Assembly (NCBI GenBank): GCA_030062745.1
Contig: CP099839.1
Coordinates: 36,737,293-36,801,292 of the forward strand
Origin: Capitulum mitella
Taxonomy: Eukaryota > Arthropoda > Thecostraca > Pollicipedomorpha > Pollicipedidae
DNA length: 64,000 bases
Direction: 5' to 3'
In this document: piece after piece, positions 12,001 through 19,910 of the stretch
How positions within the stretch are numbered: the stretch's first letter is position 1
How the letters are laid out: each line of letters starts with the position of its first letter
Notes under the pieces: model-generated
What the model was told of the DNA's origin: nothing
What the model saw: only the letters and a program-made list of their open reading frames with translations
Database searches by the model: none
Program-made: the position numbers and the translations under genes

Positions 12001-15000
12001 CACATCGGGGATTCTGCCATGATGTACTGATTGACATACTTCTCGGAGCCTGAGAGGCGCATCAACATTCAACGTCGATAAGCCACAGATAGATGTTACA
12101 TAACGGGAGTGTTGTATAGCACCTTTAATCAACATGTGCCAACACCACTTGAATGGCATTTCATTCTGGCATCTCAAACCATGCTGTTCATCAATGCTTC
12201 TGGAAACCGCAGCTATCCGAGGTTCCCGATAACTTCGTAAAAACATAAGCGGCACTGCTGCTGTACCCGCGGGGGTGCGCCGATTGTCTGCTGAGTCGTG
12301 TCACCCTGGCAAACAGCCAAACTAGACCGGCGCCGTCTCCGCAGCGAGAGTCCGCTGTACAAGAGGTCATGCGCTGCTTGCGAGACCGAGATCGACCTGG
12401 CCGGCGACGAGAGCCCGGCGCCGCCGACGCGGCGACGGCCCGCTGCGACCGGCGCACCCCCCTGTCCCGGCCGGCCGGCCCGTCCCGGCCTGCACGCCCG
12501 TCCCGGCCCGCCGCCTGCGCCGGCCGCCGACATGGCGGCAACGCCCGGCCACTCTCGCCGCCAAAACCCAGGGTCAATTACGGGCACGGGGCGGATTACC
12601 GGCGAGCTGCGCTCCTCCACCGGCTGCACGCTTAACTGGTTACGCCGCGGCGGGAGGCTGGGCGCTGCGCAGAGGCCACCGGCATCCGAGACCGTTCGGA
12701 AAGCCGCTCAGCCGGCTCCGAGCCATGACGCCGTCACGAGGAAGGCACCGCCCCAGCCGGACTTACGACATCTCAGACGGCAGACAACCAGCCACCGGCG
12801 GCGGACCGGCGGCCGACCGCTCAGTGCTGATCAAAGCCTGGCACATCAGCCGTCCGCAATATGGAGTCTGCTCTAGGCCCGACGAGCCCACGGGAGTGAC
12901 AGACTGTCGTGCTGCCGTGCCAGCCGTGGCAGACAGCCGTACGACCAGTGTTGGAAGAAATGTCGTTTTCTGATATTAAAGAGCACCAAGAAATTTATAC
13001 TCCAGGAAAAATTTTGTACTCCAAAATGGTCACTTGCCCCCCCCCCCCGACAAGAGTATTCCTACTCAACCAGAGTTTGAAGCTGCCCAGCGTCCCCCCC
13101 CCCCCCCCGGTTTATGGTTACCATCCATACCCGGCCGCTGAAGTACACTCCAAACCCACGGCCAGCCGCCTCCCCCGTCAACAACTTTGCTGATCTACCA
13201 TGTAGACCCAGGAAACTGGTTTGCCCCTCCCCCAAACGGAGCCACTGGACCCACGTCTGCTGGTCACATATGCTTGCAAAGCACCTAGTTAGTCCATTGT
13301 CTCACAAAAACGCATGACATTTTATACTCCAAAAGAGAATTTCTACTTTGACACCACGACGAAAAACCAGGTTTCCAACACTGCGTGCGACCCATGGCAG
13401 ACTACCGTGAGATCCGTGTCGACTGCCGCAGCGAAGTCCAAATGCGCCGCGCGATGACTCCACGGTTTTAACTCGGGCCCCGACAACAGCAAATCAGACT
13501 CTGGACTACCGCCGCACGGTGCCCCGCGGTAGAACAGAGTACAAGGTCATCGTGTCAGAGGCGTGTTCCACATCGAACGCATAGGGCGCCATTCCACGTC
13601 GGCTTAGCCAGTGACGGTAGTCTGACCACGAGAGTCTTTGCAATACCATCCCCAGGGCAGTCACAGGAGTCGCAACCTTGTGAAAAACAAAACGCCGACT
13701 ACGAAGACCGGCCATTCCACTCGGTCCGGAAATCGGAATGGACGTGCGGGACGGTGCAATGACAGGGCCAACGACAGTCTGCTGTAAAACACCGCTTGCT
13801 TGTTTTAGCTTGCTAAGAGTAAAAACAAGCGCATCTAAAAACACTGACAAATCCCTCACGTACCTGACGAAAGGCACCACGTGGGTCTGACAATATATGA
13901 GTGCCTAATGAAATGCCCTGGCTAAAAAAAACGTTTTTCCACTCAGACCTCAGCACTGTTGAGGCATGGCTGTCAGAACGCTAATACTTGTTTTAACAGT
14001 CATGCCTAAGCAACCTTAAAACACTAATGTGTGTTTAGACTAACACGTGATACCCTACGGTTCAGAAGGTCCTCTACACCACCAGCTGCTGACTGCTGAA
14101 AACTATCGAATTTTGAACGTAACGGGACGAAACGCTCCGGATTGCGGTACGATTCTGAAACACTGTCTCTGACGCGAAAGATACAGCAAAAAGAGATAAT
14201 CCAACTGCTCACCTGTGCAACGCAGAGATCCACATTTTGTGCAGCCTTTGCCCTAGAAACAAACCATCAAGTTATTGTGGTTTGTTTTTATTGCAGAATT
14301 TATTCGTGAATTACATCGGAATGGAACACAGAACCCATGTGCTTTTTAAAATTTTCAAGAAAGCATGCTGTTTCAAAAGTCCAACCTTTGGATTCAAGTA
14401 TAAAACAAGAAAAAAGTAGACATAACATCAAACTTTTGAAGCATCAGTGCCAATTTTTCTCTACAATTCACAAAATTACTATCTTGGAAGAAACTTACTG
14501 TAACTAGCCGACTTAGACTTTCTGAACTTACCTGACTAGGAGCATACCAATGTATGTACTCTGAAACGCTTACATACAATTAGTTTCCCACACAGGGTGG
14601 CTAAATTCAGTCAGTTAGGTGTCAAGGATGTAGATTAAAATTCATGCTGTCAGACTTGTTCCTGCCATGGCTCTGAATCGCAATCGCTGGTTGTTGGAAG
14701 CCTCTCCATTGACCTTTGCACCCTTCACTGACCTGCCCGTCCGATTTCTATTGCCTGGGGCTGTTAGACACCAGCCGTCCTCTGCTCAGTGCTCATTGGT
14801 TGGTCTCTGATAAGCGAAGGAGCAATACAGCTGCCAGAAAGCCTAACAGCAGAACGATCCAGTAGCATGGATTAATATCTAATCCTTGACACCCAACTGG
14901 CTGAATTTAGCCATACTGTCCCACGGCACTAACGAACCCTGAAAATCCATAATTCTACCTCTTATGGATTCCACGATCGTAGGAGGGCCAGATTTCGGCC

Positions 15001-15227
15001 CATTCCATTACGTGTGATTCTCGGAGGCCTTCGCCGGCGCGTGCTGAGCGCGTGTCCGAGGCGGCGGCTCTACAGCCCGGCGGCGGTTACCGTTTCCGAC
15101 GCTCGGCGTATCGTCGCAGGAAGTGGATGGCCCACAGGCAGACGGAGACGCCGGAGAGCCCGTTCAAGGCGGCGCCGTCCGACAGCCGGACGGCGGCCGG
15201 CCTCAGCTTGCTCCAGGTGCCCGGCAT
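1..15227 (-). CDS. ABCD3: ABCD3 (PMP70)-type peroxisomal ABC half-transporter gene, 14 exons placed, 3' end outside window
   Basis: Peroxisomal membrane half-transporters of subfamily D dimerise and import long or branched acyl-CoAs using ATP (family knowledge). Joining the 14 exons listed separately gives about 590 codons that align along animal ABCD3. They include an N-terminal hydrophobic exon, the [12 protein letters not shown] block before the first conserved membrane helix, the EAA-like loop NSEEVAFY, the Walker A motif GPNGCGKS and the signature LSGGEKQR. The start of the Walker B exon is reached at the window edge, so roughly the last 90 residues are missing. Every splice site is GT-AG and all phases agree except exon 1 (ends phase 2) to exon 2 (starts phase 0). 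An unplaced exon of length 3n+1 is therefore expected in the 4.2-kb first intron. No in-frame stop interrupts the exons, so the gene looks functional. GC-rich minisatellites sit in at least six introns. ABCD1/ABCD2 and ABCD4 were considered, but the ATPase domain fits ABCD3 best. Confidence 0.93.
60..480. repeat. Degenerate short tandem repeat in ABCD3 intron 13
   Basis: An imperfect array of 12-16-bp units resembling CGACAGACACACTGAC. It begins within about 75 bases of the exon 14 acceptor and fades by 380-480. It is the most degraded of the exon-proximal arrays in this gene. Confidence 0.6.
481..1249. other. Rest of ABCD3 intron 13
   Basis: A/C-rich intronic sequence with scattered CAACACA-type motifs. 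No exon, gene or clear repeat is seen. Open frames on either strand match nothing recognisable. Confidence 0.6.
1250..1423 (-). CDS. ABCD3: ABCD3 exon 13: ABC signature exon, with its 5' end inside a minisatellite
   Basis: 58 codons in phase 0: [20 protein letters not shown], then [20 protein letters not shown] and [26 protein letters not shown] is the ABC signature (C-loop). Acceptor CGGCAG|GTG, donor GTGGCC|GTGAGT. The first 11 codons and the acceptor are the terminal copy of a 63-bp tandem unit that continues into the intron to about 1,945. The copy next to the exon is open in the same frame, so two acceptors one unit apart could both give in-frame products. Confidence 0.97.
1391..1945 (-). 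repeat. 63-bp minisatellite made from the exon 13 splice acceptor and first codons, 9 copies
   Basis: Copies begin at 1393, 1456, 1519, 1582, 1645, 1708, 1771, 1834 and 1897, an exact 63-bp period. On the minus strand each unit reads [11 protein letters not shown] plus about ten intron-derived residues (for example [10 protein letters not shown]) and ends in a CGGCAG acceptor. The unit is 21 codons long. Copy 2 is open into exon 13; copy 3 carries a TAG in that frame. The array therefore arose by tandem duplication across the intron/exon border. Confidence 0.95.
2465..2566 (-). CDS. ABCD3: ABCD3 exon 12: Q-loop exon
   Basis: 34 codons: [20 protein letters not shown], then [14 protein letters not shown]. 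It contains the Q-loop (PQRPYM) of the nucleotide-binding domain. Acceptor CCGCAG|CTG, donor GACCAG|GTCCGT, phase 0 on both sides. An 8-9 copy 43-bp minisatellite begins about 25 bases inside the upstream intron. Confidence 0.97.
2590..2975. repeat. 43-bp minisatellite in ABCD3 intron 11, 8-9 copies
   Basis: CACATCGGCAGACCAGCAGT recurs at 2611, 2654, 2697, 2740, 2783, 2826, 2869 and 2912, a 43-bp period. Two alternating variants (AACAGC/AACGGT) hint at a higher-order 129-bp pattern. It lies just upstream (minus strand) of the exon 12 acceptor. Because 43 is not a multiple of 3, its open frames are repeat artefacts. Confidence 0.93.
3285..3426 (-). CDS. ABCD3: ABCD3 exon 11: Walker A exon
   Basis: Encodes [20 protein letters not shown], then [20 protein letters not shown] and [15 protein letters not shown] is the Walker A ATP-binding motif with the catalytic-loop Lys present. 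This is near identical to human ABCD3 and was the anchor for identifying the gene. Acceptor GTCCAG|G after a long pyrimidine-rich tract; donor GGGGAG|GTAAGC leaves phase 0. Confidence 0.98.
3846..3880 (-). CDS. ABCD3: ABCD3 exon 10: 35-nt micro-exon
   Basis: A very short exon encoding [11 protein letters not shown] plus two bases. It corresponds to the AGEIIIADNIIKF segment just before the nucleotide-binding domain. Acceptor CTAAG|GCC, donor ATCCG|GTGGGT. The leftover CG joins G of exon 11 to make Arg, directly followed by FEHVPL. Both flanking phases fit, which is why this small exon is accepted. Confidence 0.85.
4010..4250. repeat. 29-bp minisatellite in ABCD3 intron 9, 8 copies
   Basis: TGCCACAGCCGGCGGCAGGC recurs at 4031, 4060, 4089, 4118, 4147, 4176, 4205 and 4234. 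The array lies about 130 bases from the exon 10 acceptor. It is GC-rich with strong C over G bias between units. Confidence 0.93.
4561..4791 (-). CDS. ABCD3: ABCD3 exon 9: linker between membrane and ATPase domains
   Basis: 77 codons in phase 0. Reads [20 protein letters not shown], then [20 protein letters not shown] and [19 protein letters not shown], closely matching the family. The tail [18 protein letters not shown] is a variable linker. Acceptor TTTACAG|AAA, donor TTGGGC|GTAAGC. Confidence 0.95.
5465..5805. repeat. 31-bp minisatellite in ABCD3 intron 8, 11 copies
   Basis: CCGGAGAACGTGCAATGACA recurs every 31 bases from about 5475 to 5785, with single-base variants (GCAA/GCAG/GCGG). It starts about 20 bases past the exon 8 donor on the minus strand. 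A short (GT)n tract follows at 5,380-5,400. Confidence 0.93.
5827..5921 (-). CDS. ABCD3: ABCD3 exon 8: last transmembrane helix
   Basis: Encodes [20 protein letters not shown], then [11 protein letters not shown], matching YLATVVGYLVVSRPFL...H.. of the family. Acceptor GTTGCAG|AT, donor CAACAG|GTTTGT leaving phase 0. The downstream intron contains an 11-copy 31-bp minisatellite starting about 20 bases from the donor. The upstream intron carries a 3-copy 59-bp repeat next to the acceptor. Confidence 0.93.
5940..6115. repeat. 59-bp repeat in ABCD3 intron 7, 3 copies
   Basis: TTAACCGTCGCGTCACC and CTGCTGGTGGGAAC.GGGG blocks recur with starts at 5944, 6003 and 6062. The array begins about 20 bases upstream of the exon 8 acceptor (minus strand). 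Copies have diverged by about 15-20%, so it is older than the neighbouring arrays. Confidence 0.85.
6402..6471 (-). CDS. ABCD3: ABCD3 exon 7
   Basis: Encodes [20 protein letters not shown] followed by IAK. It matches the family block HNFILFRFSMGFIDSIIAKY. Acceptor TTTCAG|ATA, donor AAAT|GTGAGT leaving phase 1; the leftover T joins AT of exon 8 to make the conserved Tyr. Confidence 0.93.
6777..6861 (-). CDS. ABCD3: ABCD3 exon 6: EAA-like motif exon
   Basis: Encodes [20 protein letters not shown] and then [22 protein letters not shown] is the EAA-like cytosolic loop of subfamily D, which couples the membrane domain to the ATPase. Acceptor TTACAG|G completes an Arg codon. The donor was placed at CTG|GTGCGT because the next exon starts in phase 0. 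Confidence 0.94.
6900..7200. other. ABCD3 intron 5, no further feature seen
   Basis: Ordinary intronic sequence between exons 5 and 6, with no repeat or coding signal recognised. Confidence 0.5.
7264..7391 (-). CDS. ABCD3: ABCD3 exon 5: transmembrane helix and loop
   Basis: Encodes [20 protein letters not shown], then [22 protein letters not shown]. It matches [35 protein letters not shown] of the family. Acceptor CATTAG|GTA, donor TCCAG|GTCAGT leaving phase 2. Confidence 0.96.
7935..8115 (-). CDS. ABCD3: ABCD3 exon 4: transmembrane domain, cytosolic loop
   Basis: Encodes [20 protein letters not shown], then [20 protein letters not shown] and [20 protein letters not shown]. This is highly similar to family ABCD3 (YYKMGNLDNRI.NPDQLLTQDV...DLYSNLSKPFLDIVLY). 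Acceptor TACAG|G completes an AAG codon; donor CGCCAG|GTAACC leaves phase 0. Confidence 0.96.
8116..9590. other. ABCD3 intron 3
   Basis: AT-richer intronic sequence. A/C-rich stretches near 9,080-9,180 and alternating TGTG/ATAT near 9,260-9,330 are the only structure seen. No coding exon is recognised. Confidence 0.5.
9591..9758 (-). CDS. ABCD3: ABCD3 exon 3: transmembrane domain
   Basis: The first base completes the AGC codon carried from exon 2. The exon then encodes [15 protein letters not shown] followed by [18 protein letters not shown] and [16 protein letters not shown]. This corresponds to the family block MPLISLVNNFLKYGLNELKL...RLTKYLYEEYL. Acceptor GACAG|C, donor ATGAA|GTAAGG, leaving phase 2. 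Confidence 0.95.
9759..10697. other. ABCD3 intron 2
   Basis: Intronic sequence without a recognised repeat or exon. Open frames on both strands show no family motif. Confidence 0.5.
10698..10885 (-). CDS. ABCD3: ABCD3 exon 2: first conserved transmembrane region
   Basis: It reads [20 protein letters not shown], then a strongly hydrophobic helix ([20 protein letters not shown]), then RNGTMLE. It matches the family block KKERAVVDK...RTYCDVWMIQNGT. The acceptor TGCAG|GCC at 10,886 is preceded by an in-frame TGA, and the donor AAAG|GTGGGA leaves phase 2. A 20-copy 30-bp minisatellite begins within a few bases of the acceptor on the intron side. Confidence 0.93.
10886..11495. repeat. 30-bp minisatellite in ABCD3 intron 1, about 20 copies
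   Basis: GACAGCCGCCAGAGACCGGC plus GTCACACGGA forms a 30-bp unit repeated about 20 times with single-base variants (GCCAGAG/GCCCGAG). It abuts the exon 2 acceptor. In one minus-strand frame it reads as a decapeptide repeat ([10 protein letters not shown]), but that frame is not the ABCD3 frame and has no gene context. Confidence 0.95.
11496..12945. other. ABCD3 intron 1 with a GC/CpG-rich block at about 12,290-12,870
   Basis: The first 800 bases are unremarkable. From 12,290 to 12,870 the sequence becomes very GC- and CpG-rich (GGCCGGCCGG runs). This could be an internal promoter or regulatory island, or hold the missing small ABCD3 exon. Neither is shown; no frame here matches ABCD3. Confidence 0.45.
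12946..13383. mobile_element. Non-autonomous hAT-like element (MITE), 438 bp, in ABCD3 intron 1
   Basis: The left end starts CAGTGTTGGAA at 12,946 and the right end is its exact reverse complement, finishing at 13,383. Flanking 8-mers CGTACGAC (12,938-12,945) and CGTGCGAC (13,384-13,391) match at 7 of 8 positions. An 8-bp target duplication with CAGTG-type ends is the hallmark of hAT transposons. The inside has two poly(C) runs (about 13,040 and 13,098) and no coding capacity, so it is a deletion derivative mobilised in trans (inference). Confidence 0.82.
13384..15090. other. ABCD3 intron 1, 5' part
   Basis: Ordinary intronic sequence. Nothing resembling a conserved exon was found, although the phase mismatch between exons 1 and 2 predicts a small exon somewhere in this intron. 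Confidence 0.5.
15091..15227 (-). CDS. ABCD3: ABCD3 exon 1 (start codon exon)
   Basis: The exon starts at ATG 15,227 and begins [15 protein letters not shown]. It then reads through a hydrophobic stretch ([15 protein letters not shown]) into the basic RRYAERRKR, mirroring the N-terminus of animal ABCD3 (hydrophobic segment, then RRR). The donor ACG|GTAACC at 15,090 leaves phase 2. An in-frame TAA lies just inside the intron, which supports the splice. Hydrophobic and basic residues of this kind near the N-terminus bind PEX19 in the family; that role is inferred here. Identity rests on pattern rather than strong sequence identity, so this is the least certain placed exon. Confidence 0.75.
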
Positions 15228-17000
15228 GCTGCAGACACCCTGAGGACGACAACGGCTCACTGAACACGCCGCAACACGCACGTTTATGCAAAAAAACTCA
15301 CATGGAAAGGCTTGTTCTTTGCCATATGTTTGCAATTTAAAATGTTCAATGACTTGGACTCAATTCAACAATATCACATTGTGTAACTTTCTGCTAAAGC
15401 AGTTTCCAAAGGAAGCTGGCTAATTCAAAGGAATTTATAGTCCTGCTTATTCTAAGGGACAAATGATTTTTGTGAGATCTCTGCAGCTCAGGTCCATCCT
15501 AACATCCTATGTATGGTTAGCTGGACTGCAGCAACGTAACCATTTTATTCAATGCTGTGCAACAAGCCTGCATTATTTTGCTTTGAACTATTTCCCATTG
15601 GAATTATAAGACAGTAACCAGTCTCCCTGAAACCTTCACCCCACCTTACATGCACTAAAACTGCATAAAGACATTACAACACTAATCCAGCAGTTGTTGG
15701 GGTATGCCAACTTTCTCTTTGCTGGGGAATACAAGATGCCTCTATCAGCAACTCCACCACAAATGGACCATATGGCTGATCCAGACAGCATTTGACCAAC
15801 CCCAGTGATATGCCCCACATGCACATTTCGGCCCCCAAATTATATCTGGCCATTGGTCACAGACCAAGTCAAGGGCCAATATTTGACCAATTTAGCATTT
15901 TATTTTGCTTACCATTAAGAGTTAACATGTATCCTTTAGCCCAAACAAATTGTGATGATAGGATGTAGCCAAGGATGTCAGCCAGAATGTCTGGAGGTAA
16001 GAGCTTTGCTAACCACCACCCTGATCTGTTGCACTGCTGCACTGTCCTGGTAAGGCCAGGCTTCATGGACAGTGCCGTTTACACTGCCCATTCATTTGGG
16101 CCTTGTGTGTGCTGTGTGTTGCACACAAGGCCAGTGCAGGACTCAGGGATGCTGTACGTGGGCCCTGACTAGCACAGGATCAGGCAGTGATTGGGTCAAT
16201 ATGAATTGTCTACATAAATGTGCTGATTTGTTCAGTTGGTATAACCCCAAATACAGCAGGTCACTGAGAATTCAGGCTGCTGATGGGGAGTGAGTAAGAG
16301 CTCCACTGGCAACAGTTCTGTGGTTGGATGAATTGTAATGATATGCACAAGGAAACGATACATGAATGTCTGAGGAAAATGGTGGTGGCAGCCAAGCTAG
16401 GTCATGTGATTCTGAGAGGTCAGAGATTTAAGAGTTTTAAGTATCTTTGCCTGATATGATGCATCAAACTCCACGAACACTGCAAAATTCTATAAAATAC
16501 CTAATACGAGCGATGTGCACACCAAATTTTCAAATGCATGCCACAACTGGTTTTATGATAGAGAATTGACACCATATTTGAAAAACTTGTGTAAGGCAAC
16601 AGCTGATCTCCAATGACTTGTTACACACACGATTTGTACTTAATTATTCCAGAGCACTGGTGTACTGATGAATATCAAGCAAAGGAAAAAATGGCAAAAT
16701 CATACCATGCCACTTTTTAGATGTCATGTACGCCGAATGCCAGATAATGCACCACGCACATACACTGTGACAAACAAATAGTAATTGCGGCTTTATGATA
16801 CTAAAAATGCAATGCTGAGATGTATTACTTACTACTGCAGTCAAAACAACTTCAAAAATGCAATGTTTAACACTTCTTATGTATACACTGCCAATGCCTA
16901 TCACCTAATGCACTTAGTGCAAGCCAATTTATCTGTCGCTTTGTATTTTTTTCTAAGATTTCCATAGCACTATCAAACTACACGAGGAATTAAAGGTCCA
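15228..17000. other. 5' flank of ABCD3 and intergenic sequence
   Basis: Contains the expected ABCD3 promoter/5'UTR, but no TATA box or initiator can be assigned with confidence. The rest is AT-rich with no gene or repeat recognised. Confidence 0.5.
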
Positions 17001-17299
17001 GGAGCAAACGGGGGGTCGCAGTAGGGGAGGGGGGAATGGGACCAACAAGCTTCCCAGGTTTTTCTTCCCATTCACTGCAGGTAGGATTCCAATTTTCTTC
17101 AGATAAAGGATGCTTCCCCTCGCCCCCTGCCATCGTCGTCACTAACAACTGCAATTCCGAAAATACTTACTTGGGTGATCTCCTTAATCTCTGGCAGCCC
17201 GCACCGGAACACTCTCCAGCCTTATTATGCCATTCCGCCGAACGACTCGTCAAGGCAGCTTCTATCTATAGTGCACTGCCATCTATTGAGCGAAATTAA

Positions 17300-17565
17300 A
17301 ATTTCGTACGATGAAAACTAAAATCGGTTTCAGATGTGACGTCCCATTTCCTCCTGTTTGTCTCGAGAACCAAGCCATATTTCGGTTTATAACCAGCGGT
17401 GTTGTTCGCCGGCACAGCCAAAAGGGGGAACCGGGGGTCGGAACGCTCCTCAAGACCGCATTTTTTCGAGGATACCATTGCACATCTTCTTCTCAGCAGG
17501 CGGTTTTCTTGTGAATTCAGTTCACATTGAGCTCCCCCTAGAAAATCCTGGCTGCACTCTTGGTG
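17300..17565. repeat. Interspersed repeat, family B, copy 1
   Basis: Blocks such as ACATCTTCTTCTCAGCAGGC, TTCAGTTCACATTGAGCT and AAAATCCTGGCTGC recur in the same order and orientation at 33,830-34,015. The right end (ATCCTGGCTGC...) resembles the hAT-type terminus ATCCTGGCTGCGCCCCTG seen intact in the other copy. Confidence 0.75.
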
Positions 17566-17638
17566 TCGTTTTGTGTGAACCATTAGTGGGGCCGAGCCGG
17601 AAACCCGATAATCCAACCTGCCCCTCAATGTGATTAGC

Positions 17639-19910
17639 AGCGTAGTCAGAATTCGGTCGGGTGGGGTGAACTCAAATTCAGGCCCCCCAGGGGCGCATCA
17701 GGATTTCGCCAAGAGGGGGTGGGCGAACAGTCAGCGCGGGCCCCCCTCCGGCAGTGGCCCCCATTTTTTGCTCCTCAGATATGAAAAAAACGTTGATTTG
17801 CTCAGACCCAGGCTGAAATATTTCACGCCATTTTGCACTTTTTAGGATATGAAGTAACCTACAAAATTCACGTGCGTCATCTCCTTTGAGAAATTTTCGC
17901 GTTTTGTTCTCCTACAAAGGCGCCGAAATGTGACAACAATGACAAAATTTTCGGCGGCTGCGTCCCCCTCCTCCCCTCTGTTTGGAATGTCGGATCTGTG
18001 CCTGGTCCAGGAACTCCTCTGCCCTCTCATGGCTTCTGTAGATTTTTTGCCAGTTTTTTGATGGTCTCGAGTCGTCTGCCGTGTCAGGGCCCTCTGGTGA
18101 TCTCAGGTTTCTTTTACAGTTCCACGTGTCCCTCGGGACGTCTCAGTCGTTTCTATGACACTTTTAGGGACACTTTGGGCAGTGTCATGGACCCATCTGA
18201 CAGTTTCAGGGGACTTAAGCCATCTCGAGTCCCTTCCTGTCGGGGGTGGGGAGATTTTTGCCGCGTAAGAAGCCCATCAGGCACTTACAAGGGCCCTCCA
18301 TAAGTCTCTCTCTGCCGTGACAGAGGCGTCTCTGGCAATACTTTAGGTTCTTTGGCTGTTTCAGGAACCGTCTGGACATCTCAAGGCTTAGCAGTTCCAG
18401 AGCCCCTCTGATTGTCTCAGTGGCCCCTGCCACAGACTGCTAGCGAGCGGTCTCAAAGACCCCTCTCTGGCAATCTCAATGGATCCCCTGTTGTCCTAGG
18501 TACCTCTCTTGTCGTCTCTGGAGAATATATTTCCCGTCTCATGGACCCTCTGCCATCAGTTACAAAAGACCTTTGGGCGATCTCAGGACTCCTGTGCAGT
18601 GTCATGCGCCCTCTGAACATCTCTGGTAATCTCCGTGACAATATCAGGGGTCAGTCTCTGTTACACGGGGTAAATCTGGCGGTCGGCGCCTCTCTGGCGG
18701 TCTCAGGCGGACGTTTTCTATGCTAGAAGTCCGCCTAACACACTCGGGTGCTCTCTGGCCGTCCCTAGTCCCCATACCATCTATGGTATGGGGACCATCT
18801 ATGAGGTCCGCTAATCGTTTTTGCCTCGCACGGGCCCTCCGATCTTTTTGGCGGTCTAAGGGACCATCTGCCGTTAGGGGCCCACCTTGCTGTCTCAGAA
18901 CACACCTGGCCTTCGCGAGTTCCCCTGACTGCATCAAGAACCCCTCAGGTTTTCAAAAAGACCAGTGTAGCTCATTTGGGCCCCTCTCGAGGTTGAGAAG
19001 GTCACTGATGAGTCCCTGTTCTGGGGACCTTCAGGTTGGCCAGGGTCTCCTCATGCCCAGCTAAGCACCCTTCTAAGTTCTTGCCGTCTCTGGGGCCTCT
19101 CTGGCACTTGAAGCGGTCTCATGGACCCTTTGTCGTGTTGGGCCCTTTTTGCGGCCCCAGGGACCCTTGGAGAGTTTCGGGGCCTTTCTATCCATCTAAG
19201 GGGCCATGTTACCGTCTCAAAGTCTCCTTAATCCTCCCGGAGTCCCTGTGACTGCATCAAGAATCTTCAGCTTTTCATACAGATCCGTCGAACCCATTCG
19301 ATGTGGCATTCGGTGAACCCATTCGAACCCATTCCTGTGGAATTCCAGAGGCCCTTATGCCTCCTAGGAACACATCCCTTGTATTGACCGTCTCAGGAAC
19401 CCTGTGACCCTACTGGTAGACTCAGGGGCAATCTGCCGTATTGGGGCCCTGTTGTGGTCTCAGGGGCCCTTTGAAAGCTTCAGAGGCCGTTCCAGGAGTG
19501 CAAGCGGCCAGAAATTTCGGGGTTTCTCACCCAACGGCGGGTCTCCCCCCACTTCATGTGGACTTCCCCTGGACAGCAGGAGCCCTCAGAAAGGCTGACA
19601 AGAACTCAAGGCCGGCTGGGGGCCCCATAGACCTGCAAGGGGTTTCTACAGGCCAGCAGGGGGTTCTGCATGCCGACAGGAGATCATCTACAGGCAGACA
19701 GAGGGTCCCTGTCGACCGGCAGGAGGCCCTATAGGCCGGCAAGGGACCCACAGGACAGCAGGGGTTCCCTCCACAGGCCAACCAGCGCCCTTCCATGGCT
19801 AGCAGGGGTTCCACAGGCCGGCAGGGAGCCCCTAGAAGCTGGCAGGGGACCTCCATAGGCTGGCATGAGCTACTACAGGGCAGCAGGGGCCCCTATACGC
19901 CGGCGGTGGG
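17639..19910. mobile_element. Interspersed repeat, family A, copy 1 (about 2.3 kb)
   Basis: Begins CAGCGTAGTCAGAATTC, matching CAGGGGCGTAGTCAGGATTC at 25,531, a hAT-like terminus. From 18,030 to 19,480 it consists of degenerate ~30-bp units around TCTGGCAGTCTCAGGGGCCC. From 19,560 to 19,900 a second degenerate ~30-bp unit (ACAGGCCGGCAGGGG) takes over. The same three-part order occurs at 25,531-27,960, and part of it at 46,925-47,190. No intact coding frame is present. The 3' end is not defined. Confidence 0.78.

Noticed and set aside
12298..12876. Arg/Pro/Ala-rich frames of up to 192 codons in the CpG-rich block
   Set aside because: Composition artefact of very GC-rich DNA; no similarity to ABCD3 or any known protein.
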